Shown here: piece after piece, positions 1-5,157 of the stretch
How the letters are laid out: every line of letters starts with the position of its first letter
Position numbering within the stretch: the first letter of the stretch is position 1
From: Lachnospiraceae bacterium UBA4317
GTDB taxonomy: Bacteria; Bacillota_A; Clostridia; Lachnospirales; Lachnospiraceae
Reading direction: 5' to 3'
Assembly: GCA_002394525.1 (NCBI GenBank)
Contig: DGUF01000082.1
Span: 1 to 5,157, forward strand
Length of the DNA stretch: 5,157 nucleotides
Notes under the pieces: model-generated
Databases searched by the model: none
The model's input: the letters and a program-made list of their open reading frames with translations, nothing else
What the model was told of the DNA's origin: nothing
Translations under genes and position numbers: made by a program

Positions 1-39
1 TTACGATACTTTTGACCTTTACATCTTTATATTGACTTT
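1..39. other. AT-rich stub downstream of ribF
   Basis: These 39 bases are much more AT-rich than the rest of the window and look like non-coding sequence after the ribF TAA stop. I see no stem-loop with a T-run, no start codon with a usable frame and no convincing promoter. Too little is visible to say whether the operon ends here. Confidence 0.5.
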
Positions 40-960
40 TTATATTCCGTGGTAGTCGCGCCCGGCGGCAATGTCCTGTTCCATGGTCCTCCTGAGTTCG
101 TCGATGGAGGAGAACTTCATCTCGGGCCTGCGGTGGGTCAGCAGCTGGACGGTTGCGGTCTCCCCGTAGATATCCCCGGAAAAATCATAGAGATAGGTCT
201 CTACGGTCACCTGCTTTTCCTCCGAGACAGTCGGCTTGACCCCGATATTGGTCATGCCGCAGTATTCTCCGTCGCCGATCAGGACCTTTGAATAGTAGAC
301 CCCGAAGGGGGGCAGGATCTTGTCTGCCGGAGGCAGCTGGTTGAGGGTGGGGACTCCGATCCTCCTGCCCAGGGCTTTGCCGTGGACGATCTCTCCCCGG
401 ATCCTGTAGGGCTCTCCCAGATAGCGGGCCGCCGTCGTGACCTCCCCGGTCTTGATCAGGCGGCGGATCAGGGTCGAGCTGATGATATTGTCATCCATGA
501 CGACCTTTTCGATCTTTTTGGCCGTAAACCCGTATTCCGGAGCCAGGGAAGCCAGCAGGTCAAAGTTGCCGCTCCCGTGGTCGCCGAAGGAAAGGTCAGG
601 GCCCGCGGCAATAAAGCGGGTGCGCAGGTGGCCGCACAGGAAGCGGGTGACAAAGTCCCTCGAGGGCGTCGCGGCCGACTCCGCGTTAAAAGGAAACTCC
701 ACGAGGAGGTCGATGCCCATTTTTTCAAAGATCTCCCGCTTCTCCTCCTTGGTCGTCAGCATATCCCCTGAGCCGAACCCGAAAAACTTCTCGGGATAGG
801 GATCAAAGGTGAAGACGGTCGCCAGGAGTCCTTTTTCCTTCTGGTCGAGCAGCTCCTCCAGAAGCCTGCGGTGGCCCAGGTGGATCCCGTCGAATTTTCC
901 TATTGAGACCGCGGTTTCCCGCGGGCTTACAAATTCTGCTGTATCACTGATTATCTGCAT
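40..960 (-). CDS. ribF: Bifunctional riboflavin kinase / FMN adenylyltransferase (FAD synthase)
   Basis: RibF phosphorylates riboflavin to FMN and adenylates FMN to FAD, the last steps of flavin cofactor synthesis. The 306-residue length is typical. The N-terminal nucleotidyltransferase domain carries GKFDGIHLGH (21-30), the TFDPYPEKFF strand-loop (51-60), GPDLSFGDHGSGN (120-132) and SSTLIR (161-166). The C-terminal flavokinase domain carries GRRIGVPTLN (198-207), NIGVKPT (238-244), the catalytic Glu in ETYLYDF (254) and the closing RRPEMKFSSIDEL helix. Both activities therefore look intact. Two positions are unusual: Val203 replaces the Phe or Tyr of the GxPT motif, and Leu123 replaces the usual Phe of the GxDFxFG motif. 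The ATG at 960 is chosen because it leaves the normal short leader before the GKFDG motif. Only a weak AAAGA lies upstream, so expression may depend on read-through from truB. In many Firmicutes rpsO follows; that would lie outside the window. Confidence 0.97.
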   Translation of the reverse strand: MQIISDTAEFVSPRETAVSIGKFDGIHLGHRRLLEELLDQKEKGLLATVFTFDPYPEKFFGFGSGDMLTTKEEKREIFEKMGIDLLVEFPFNAESAATPSRDFVTRFLCGHLRTRFIAAGPDLSFGDHGSGNFDLLASLAPEYGFTAKKIEKVVMDDNIISSTLIRRLIKTGEVTTAARYLGEPYRIRGEIVHGKALGRRIGVPTLNQLPPADKILPPFGVYYSKVLIGDGEYCGMTNIGVKPTVSEEKQVTVETYLYDFSGDIYGETATVQLLTHRRPEMKFSSIDELRRTMEQDIAAGRDYHGI

Positions 961-987
961 AGGCTTGGTCTTTATCTTTACTGGTGG

Positions 988-2127
988 TTATTGCTGTGGC
1001 AGAAACATCTTGTAGGCCGAGTAGGCCCTCCTCCGGCCGGTGCGGTGGTAGAGTCCGTAAAAGGCCAGGTCCGGGCCGTAGACCCGGATGACCTCGCCGG
1101 CCCCGGCAAAGGGACCGTCAGCCTCATGATCGGGACCGCCGGCGGGAGTATCCACCGTGCCGGCGGATTTTTCTCCTTCAGCCGCATGGCTTGCGGCTGC
1201 GGACTGCGGGTCCTCGTCCCCGGATAGAAAGCGCAGGGCGGAGGGCTCCAGGAGGTTGCCGTTTTTCAAAAGGCGGAGGGCATCCGGCGCGCAGGCCGCC
1301 GCGGGCAGGTCCGCAAAGAAGGCGTCGACCGGCCTGATCAGGCCGGGCAGGGAGCCTGGATCCGTTTTGGCGATCCTCTCCACCTCATCCAGGGTCACGG
1401 CCTCGTCCAGGGCAAACTGTCCCACCCTGGTCCTGAGGAGCGATTCCATGGCGGCCCCGGTCCCCAGAAGCTCTCCCAGGTCGTGGCAGAGGGTCCGGAT
1501 ATAGGTGCCCTTGGAGCAGCGGACCCGCATGGTCACAAGGGGAAAGTCGATCTTTTCGACAGTCAGGGCATGGATGGTGATCCGGCGGGCCTTCCGCTCG
1601 ACCGTGATCCCCTTTCTGGCCATGTCGTAGAGCCTTTTTCCATTGATCTTGACAGCCGAGTACATGGGAGGGACCTGGTCGATCTCTCCGACAAAGCCGG
1701 CCGCCGCCTCCAGGATCCTCTGCCGGACCTGGCGGTCCGCGGCCTCATCCTGGAGGGCGTCCGCGGCCGCGTCCTCATCCACCCGGGCAGGAGTCCCGCA
1801 GGGAGATCCGTCCCCGGCATCCGGGCCTGCCAGCAGGGCAAAGGCCTCGCCGGCGGGCATTTCCCGCAGGACGGTGCCGCTCATGTCCTGGGTATCCGTC
1901 GTGACCCCCAGCCGCATGACGGCGACATATTCCTTGTCCCTGTCGGCGATCAGCTCACAGATCCGGGTGGCATTGCCCAGACACATGGGCAGGACCCCTT
2001 CGGCATCGGGATCCAGAGTCCCGGTGTGGCCGATCTTTCTCATCCGCAGGATCCCCCGCAGGCGGGCCACCGCGTCGCTGGACGTATATCCTTTTTCCTT
2101 ATAAATTGTCAGCATTCCGTGGTACAT
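988..2127 (-). CDS. truB: tRNA pseudouridine(55) synthase TruB, with two low-complexity insertions
   Basis: TruB isomerises U55 in the T-psi-C loop of tRNAs to pseudouridine and also acts as a tRNA-folding chaperone. The catalytic motif GHTGTLDPDAEG is at 33-44, with the nucleophile Asp39. The family segments YSAVKINGKRLYDMARKG (156-173) and KGTYIRTLCHDLGELLG (206-222) are intact. A C-terminal TruB_C/PUA-like part ends in AYKMFLPQQ. At 379 residues it is well above the usual 290-310. The excess sits in two Ala/Gly/Asp/Glu-rich stretches, at about 91-135 and 301-343, both between conserved blocks; no frameshift is needed to explain them. The start at 2127 is supported by an AAGGA site and by the conserved MYHGMLTIYKEKG opening. 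The gene overlaps the upstream one by 19 nt and ends 27 nt before ribF. Identification is certain. Confidence 0.97.
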   Translation of the reverse strand: MYHGMLTIYKEKGYTSSDAVARLRGILRMRKIGHTGTLDPDAEGVLPMCLGNATRICELIADRDKEYVAVMRLGVTTDTQDMSGTVLREMPAGEAFALLAGPDAGDGSPCGTPARVDEDAAADALQDEAADRQVRQRILEAAAGFVGEIDQVPPMYSAVKINGKRLYDMARKGITVERKARRITIHALTVEKIDFPLVTMRVRCSKGTYIRTLCHDLGELLGTGAAMESLLRTRVGQFALDEAVTLDEVERIAKTDPGSLPGLIRPVDAFFADLPAAACAPDALRLLKNGNLLEPSALRFLSGDEDPQSAAASHAAEGEKSAGTVDTPAGGPDHEADGPFAGAGEVIRVYGPDLAFYGLYHRTGRRRAYSAYKMFLPQQ

Positions 2128-3101
2128 GGACTTCCTTTCCCGGCATCCGCAAGCTGGTCCCTGACCATTTCCACCATTTTGTGCAGGACAAAGTCAATGC
2201 TCCTGTCCCGGCTGATGGTACAGCCGCTGGCGTGAAAATGGCCGCCGCCGCCGAAGGCTTCCGCGATCGCGGAGACATTGACGACCTTGTTGGACCGCAG
2301 ACTCACCTTCCAGTCTCCGGAAGCCTTTTCATGGGCAAAGACCGCGCAGTCCGCCCCGGTCGTTGAGACCATGGCGCTCACGATCCCGTCGACATCCTGG
2401 CCTCTCCCTCCCAGGGACATGATCGATTCCTGGCTGAGCCTGCTCAGGATGCACATGCCTCCCAGCATGCTCTTGCTCTTCACCAGAGCCTTGCCCAGCA
2501 TCTTCTGCTGGACCCAGGTCTTCTCGAAATAGACCTCCCTGACGATGGTCGAAAAATCAAAGCCATAGGTGATCAGGTCTCCGGCGATCTCCATGGTCCT
2601 GCGGCTGGTGGAGGGGAAGCGGAAGCACCCGGTATCGGTGACCATCCCCACGTAGAGGGCCTGGGCGACCTCCTGGTCGATCAGGCTGTGGTCGAGCACC
2701 TCGTAGACCAGCTCGCAGGCACTGCTGGCAGCCCCGTCGACAAAATTGACCATGGCGCAGCCGCTGTTGCTGACATGGTGGTCGATATTGACCGTCTTGC
2801 CGGCCCTGTCAAAAAAGGCTTCCGCGCCGGAGATCCTGTCCTTGGCGGAGTCCAGGACGATGAAGGCATCATAGCGGTCAAGGTCCGTGGTGAAGTCCGT
2901 TTTGATGGTGTCAGCCCCGGGAATATTTCTGACCAGCTCATCGTGGAGAGGCTCCAGAAATACGTCCACACGTGTCTCCGGCATGGTCTTGCGCAGATAA
3001 AGGGCCATACCCATGCAGGCCCCCGCGCAGTCTCCGTCCGGGTTCTCATGGCCGCTGATCCCGATCGATCTGCAGCCCCTGACTTCCTCCAGTATTCTCA
3101 T
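2109..3101 (-). CDS. nrnA: DHH/DHHA1 phosphoesterase, NrnA-type nanoRNase / pAp phosphatase
   Basis: This 330-residue protein matches the DHH-DHHA1 family to which NrnA (YtqI) belongs. Those enzymes degrade RNA oligomers of 2-5 nt and often dephosphorylate pAp to AMP, using Mn2+, in the cytoplasm. Metal-binding motifs appear in the right order: HENPDGD (18-24), DSAKDR (84-89), the signature IDHH (106-109) and VTDTG (154-158). The C-terminal DHHA1 substrate-binding motif GGGGHFHASG is at 284-293. Length is normal for the family (about 310-330). The start is fixed by a GGAGGG site. The 3' end overlaps truB by 19 nt, so translation of the two is probably coupled. A gene of this type between rbfA and truB is usual in many Firmicutes. 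Motif II has Lys at 87 where I would expect a more acidic or small residue. DHH enzymes also include c-di-AMP/pApA hydrolases, so the exact substrate is inferred from context. Confidence 0.92.
   Translation of the reverse strand: MRILEEVRGCRSIGISGHENPDGDCAGACMGMALYLRKTMPETRVDVFLEPLHDELVRNIPGADTIKTDFTTDLDRYDAFIVLDSAKDRISGAEAFFDRAGKTVNIDHHVSNSGCAMVNFVDGAASSACELVYEVLDHSLIDQEVAQALYVGMVTDTGCFRFPSTSRRTMEIAGDLITYGFDFSTIVREVYFEKTWVQQKMLGKALVKSKSMLGGMCILSRLSQESIMSLGGRGQDVDGIVSAMVSTTGADCAVFAHEKASGDWKVSLRSNKVVNVSAIAEAFGGGGHFHASGCTISRDRSIDFVLHKMVEMVRDQLADAGKGSPCTTEC
2131..2138 (-). promoter_or_regulatory. Ribosome binding site of truB, inside the nrnA-type gene
   Basis: AAAGGAAG on the minus strand puts the AAGGA core 5 nt upstream of the truB ATG at 2127. 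It is embedded in the last codons of the preceding gene. It supports 2127 over the in-frame ATG at 2115, which lacks a comparable site and would lose the conserved MYxG N-terminus. Confidence 0.65.
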
Positions 3102-3105
3102 CCGT

Positions 3106-3111
3106 CCCTCC
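3106..3111 (-). promoter_or_regulatory. Ribosome binding site of the nrnA-type gene
   Basis: GGAGGG on the minus strand lies 4 nt before the ATG at 3101, inside the 15-nt gap after the rbfA stop. It is the best Shine-Dalgarno match in the window and fixes the start of the DHH gene. It also suggests independent, efficient initiation rather than reliance on rbfA translation. Confidence 0.75.
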
Positions 3112-3116
3112 GTTCT

Positions 3117-3551
3117 TTACATCAGGTCTTCGGGATCATCTGCCGGGCCGGCATCCTCTTCAAAACCGGCTTCGCCCCGCGCCTCTTCAGCGCGGCGGTC
3201 GGCCGCGGTCACTTCATCGATCCTGCGGGACATCTCCACGCCGTAGGCGATGGAGTCATCGAGGAAGAAGCGCAGCTGAGGTGTGTTGCGCAGGTTGACT
3301 CTCCTGGCCAGCTCCCCCCGGATAAAGCCGGACGCGCTGGCCAGGCCCTCCATGGTGGACCGCATCTGCTCTTCATTTCCGTAGACGCTGACCCAGACCT
3401 TGCAGGTCTTGAGGTCGGGTGCCACTTCCACCTGCAGGACACTGGTCATGGGACTGATCCTGGGATCCTTGATCCCGCCGCTGATGATCCTGGCGAGCTC
3501 ACGTCTCACCTCATCATTGACTTTTCTGTTTTTTACACTGTTTTTTCTCAT
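3117..3551 (-). CDS. rbfA: 30S ribosome-binding factor RbfA
   Basis: RbfA binds the 30S subunit near 16S rRNA helix 1 and helps late maturation, most importantly in the cold. The 144-residue product shows the family pattern: an N-terminal RKNSVKNRKVNDEV helix, the KDPRISPMTSVLQVEVAPDL strand region, the TCKVWVSVYG strand, and the KH-like segment SGFIRGELARRVNLRNTPQL before FFLDDSIAYGVEMSRRID. The final 25 or so residues (EEARGEAGFEEDAGPADDPEDLM region) are an acidic, probably disordered tail beyond the KH fold. I chose the ATG at 3551 because family members typically begin MRKNS. A GTG two codons upstream (3557) is also in frame, and neither has a convincing Shine-Dalgarno sequence. The gene lies just below the terminator and 15 nt before the nrnA-type gene. 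Function is secure; the exact start is less so. Confidence 0.96.
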   Translation of the reverse strand: MRKNSVKNRKVNDEVRRELARIISGGIKDPRISPMTSVLQVEVAPDLKTCKVWVSVYGNEEQMRSTMEGLASASGFIRGELARRVNLRNTPQLRFFLDDSIAYGVEMSRRIDEVTAADRRAEEARGEAGFEEDAGPADDPEDLM

Positions 3552-3572
3552 ATCCACTCAATCTGTATAGAT

Positions 3573-3591
3573 CCGGATCCGTGCGGTCCGG
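3573..3591 (-). other. Small hairpin between terminator and rbfA start
   Basis: In the minus-strand RNA, CCGGACC and GGATCCGG can pair as 7 bp with one bulged A around a GCAC loop. The hairpin sits immediately after the terminator T-run and about 20 nt before the rbfA start. It has no T-run of its own, so it is not a terminator. It could stabilise a processed 5' end or simply reflect GC-rich sequence. No function is claimed. Confidence 0.4.
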
Positions 3592-3630
3592 AAAAAAGCA
3601 TCCCGGCGGGAACCGTACCCGCCGGGATGC
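3592..3630 (-). terminator. Strong intrinsic terminator between infB and rbfA
   Basis: Seen directly: a perfect 13-bp GC-rich inverted repeat (arms 3618-3630 and 3598-3610, reading GCATCCCGGCGGG on the minus strand). The loop is 7 nt, TACGGTT. On the minus strand the stem is followed at once by six T's (3597-3592). No T-run follows the stem on the plus strand, so it acts only in the operon direction. It begins 46 nt after the infB stop codon. No good promoter is visible between it and rbfA, so partial read-through, giving more infB than rbfA-ribF message, is the likeliest role. That role is inference. Confidence 0.88.
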
Positions 3631-3661
3631 TGACACGATTATTCCGCTTACAAATCCCGGG

Positions 3662-3686
3662 CTGACCGGTCAGGGATCAGTCCCTG
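3662..3686 (-). repeat. Overlapping inverted repeats at the infB stop codon
   Basis: Two short inverted repeats lie side by side and share bases. CAGGGA and TCCCTG (3671-3676 and 3681-3686) form a 6-bp stem whose 4-nt loop CTGA contains the infB TGA stop. CTGACCGGTCAG (3662-3673) is a perfect 12-nt palindrome. Because they share the CTG trinucleotide, the two structures cannot both form fully in one RNA. They precede the main terminator by about 30 nt. There is no evidence for a function beyond the symmetry itself. Confidence 0.4.
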
Positions 3687-5157
3687 GGAACTTCGACCAG
3701 ATCATAGGCCTCGACGATATCGTCGACCTGCATCTTGTCAAAGCCTTCAAAGACAAGGCCGCAGTCGAAGCCCTCTCTGACTTCCTTCACATCGTCCTTG
3801 AATCTCTTGAGGGAAGCGAGCTTGCCCTCGTAGATCTGCTCATCGCCCCTGCGGATCCTGACGCTGCAGCCGCGGCGGATGATGCCGTCGATGACCATGG
3901 AGCCGGCGATATTGCCGACGCGGGAGGCCTTGAAGAGCTGGCGGACCTGGGCGTGGCCGATGACGCGCTCCTCGTAGACAGGCGCGCGCATGCCCTTAAG
4001 GGCAGCCTCGATGGCGTCGATGGCCTGGTAGATGACCTTGTAGAGCCTGATGTCGACATTCTCCTGGTCGGCCATGGACTTGGCCATCATGTCAGGCCGC
4101 ACATTGAAGCCGATGATGACGGCGTTGGAGGCCGATGCCAGGGAGACGTCGGACTCGGTGATATTGCCGACCGCCGCGTGGATGACCTTGACGACGACTT
4201 CCTCGTTGGAGAGCTTGAGCAGGCTCTGGCGCAGGGCTTCGACGGAGCCCTGGACATCCGCCTTGAGGATGAGGTTGAACTCCTTGAGGTTGCCCTCCTT
4301 CATCTGGCTGAAGAGGTCGTCCAGGTTCATGCGCATTCTGGTCTCTTCGATGAGCTCCTCCTTGCGCTGGACCTTATAGGTCTCGGCATAGGATTTGGCT
4401 GTCTGCAGGTCCTCGTGGGCCAGAAAGACCTCGCCCGCGCTGGGAACGTCGGACAGACCCAGGATCTCGACAGGGTGGGAGGGAGTCGCCTCCTTGACCC
4501 GTCTGCCCTTGTCGTCGATCATGGCCCTGACCTTGCCGGAGCTTGCGCCCGCGGAGATGAAGTCTCCGATGTGCAGGGTGCCCTTCTGGACCAGGACGTT
4601 GGCCACAGGTCCGCGGCCCTTGTCCAGCTTGGCCTCGAGGACAAGTCCTCTGGCCTTGCGGTCCGGATTGGCCTTGAGCTCCATGATGTCGGCGGTGAGC
4701 AGGATGGTCTCGAGCAGGTCCTCGATGCCGTCCCCTCTCTTGGCGGAGACCTCCACGAACTCGGTGGAGCCGCCCCAGTCTGTGGGGATCAGCTCATATT
4801 CGGTCAGTTCCTGCTTGACGCGGTCGGGGTTGGCCCCTTCCTTATCAATCTTGTTAATGGCGACGATGATCTCGACGCCCGCCGCCTTGGCGTGGTTGAT
4901 GGCCTCGATGGTCTGGGGCATGACACCGTCGTCCGCTGCGACGACCAGGATCGCGATATCCGTGGAATTGGCGCCGCGCATACGCATGGCGGTGAAGGCC
5001 TCATGACCGGGAGTATCCAGGAAGGTGATGTCACGTCCATTGACAGAGACCATGTAGGCGCCGATGGCCTGCGTGATGCCGCCGGCTTCCTTGCCGGTGA
5101 CATTGGTGCTGCGGATGGCGTCCAGAAGGGAAGTCTTGCCGTGGTCGACGTGGCCCA
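3677..5157 (-). CDS. infB: Translation initiation factor IF-2, 3' part (5' end beyond window)
   Basis: IF2 is the GTPase that brings fMet-tRNA to the 30S subunit and promotes 50S joining in the cytoplasm. The open frame continues to the window edge, giving 492 visible residues; the N-terminal region is missing, so the ATG at 5053 is internal and not the start. The fragment opens directly on G1, GHVDHGKT (residues 1-8 of the fragment). It then shows a [10 protein letters not shown] switch-I region, G3 DTPGHEAF (47-54), G4 NKID (101-104) and G5 SAK (137-139). A beta-barrel domain II follows (about 166-260), then the IF2-specific domain III with [11 protein letters not shown] (about 290-385), then the fMet-tRNA-binding C-terminal domain with the conserved GFDCGL cysteine (465). 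All key GTPase residues are present and the frame is intact to the TGA stop. It is the most upstream gene here and is followed by a strong terminator. Identification is certain; only the start is unknown. Confidence 0.98.
   Translation of the reverse strand, partial: GHVDHGKTSLLDAIRSTNVTGKEAGGITQAIGAYMVSVNGRDITFLDTPGHEAFTAMRMRGANSTDIAILVVAADDGVMPQTIEAINHAKAAGVEIIVAINKIDKEGANPDRVKQELTEYELIPTDWGGSTEFVEVSAKRGDGIEDLLETILLTADIMELKANPDRKARGLVLEAKLDKGRGPVANVLVQKGTLHIGDFISAGASSGKVRAMIDDKGRRVKEATPSHPVEILGLSDVPSAGEVFLAHEDLQTAKSYAETYKVQRKEELIEETRMRMNLDDLFSQMKEGNLKEFNLILKADVQGSVEALRQSLLKLSNEEVVVKVIHAAVGNITESDVSLASASNAVIIGFNVRPDMMAKSMADQENVDIRLYKVIYQAIDAIEAALKGMRAPVYEERVIGHAQVRQLFKASRVGNIAGSMVIDGIIRRGCSVRIRRGDEQIYEGKLASLKRFKDDVKEVREGFDCGLVFEGFDKMQVDDIVEAYDLVEVPRD

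Noticed and set aside
12..46. Possible plus-strand promoter from TTGACC/TTGACT and TATATT near the left edge
   Set aside because: The spacings between the -35-like and -10-like hexamers do not fit, and it would point into the antisense of ribF. AT-richness alone explains the matches.
1483..2235. A plus-strand open frame (250 codons) opposite truB
   Set aside because: It is the mirror of truB, lacks any motif or ribosome binding site, and is explained by high GC at third codon positions.
2688..3665. A long plus-strand open frame (325 codons) opposite the nrnA-type gene and rbfA
   Set aside because: It is antisense to two clear conserved genes and crosses the terminator. It shows no recognisable domain and has an Ala/Asp/His/Gly composition typical of the reverse frame of GC-rich genes.
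4395..5006. A plus-strand Ser/Leu/Met-rich open frame (203 codons) opposite infB
   Set aside because: It is antisense to the conserved IF2 GTPase domain; its composition is that of a shadow frame.
3677..5053. IF2 as a complete 458-residue gene starting at the ATG at 5053
   Set aside because: The same frame continues upstream to the window edge and encodes the essential GHVDHGKT motif, so the ATG is internal and the gene is truncated only by the window.
1..5157. Defence system, mobile element, CRISPR array or other novel system
   Set aside because: All long sequence is accounted for by five conserved housekeeping genes in a known order. There are no transposase motifs, spaced repeats, tRNA genes or foreign-looking segments.

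Overview
This window is one uninterrupted stretch of a bacterial translation and RNA-maturation operon. All five genes lie on the minus strand, so transcription runs from the high coordinates to the low ones. In that order they are infB (3' part only; the 5' end is cut off at the window edge), rbfA, an nrnA-type DHH phosphoesterase, truB and ribF. The infB-rbfA-nrnA-truB-ribF order is familiar from Firmicutes, especially Clostridia, where it normally follows nusA. There is no ylxP-like gene between infB and rbfA, unlike Bacillus. The protein sequences, for example the TruB and RbfA N-termini, look most like Lachnospiraceae or related Clostridia. The DNA is clearly GC-rich for that group, with C or G at most third codon positions. 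This lineage call is inference from memory of families; no search was done.

Layout: 3677-5157 encodes IF2 from the first GTPase motif to the C-terminus. 3558-3676 is the only real intergenic gap and holds a textbook intrinsic terminator (13-bp perfect stem plus six T's) pointing in the operon direction, flanked by smaller inverted repeats. Below it, rbfA, nrnA, truB and ribF are tightly packed: a 15-nt gap, a 19-nt overlap and a 27-nt gap. They look like one transcriptional unit. Positions 1-39 are an AT-rich stub downstream of ribF with no recognisable gene, promoter or terminator.

How the genes work together: IF2 places initiator tRNA on the ribosome. RbfA matures the 30S subunit in the cold. 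The NrnA-type enzyme degrades very short RNAs and/or pAp. TruB makes pseudouridine 55 in tRNA. RibF makes FMN and FAD and is a habitual but functionally unrelated passenger of this operon.

I see no mobile element, CRISPR array, RNA gene or undescribed system. The most noteworthy points are the strong terminator that splits infB from the rest of the operon, and a TruB enlarged by two low-complexity insertions. The other observations are modest.
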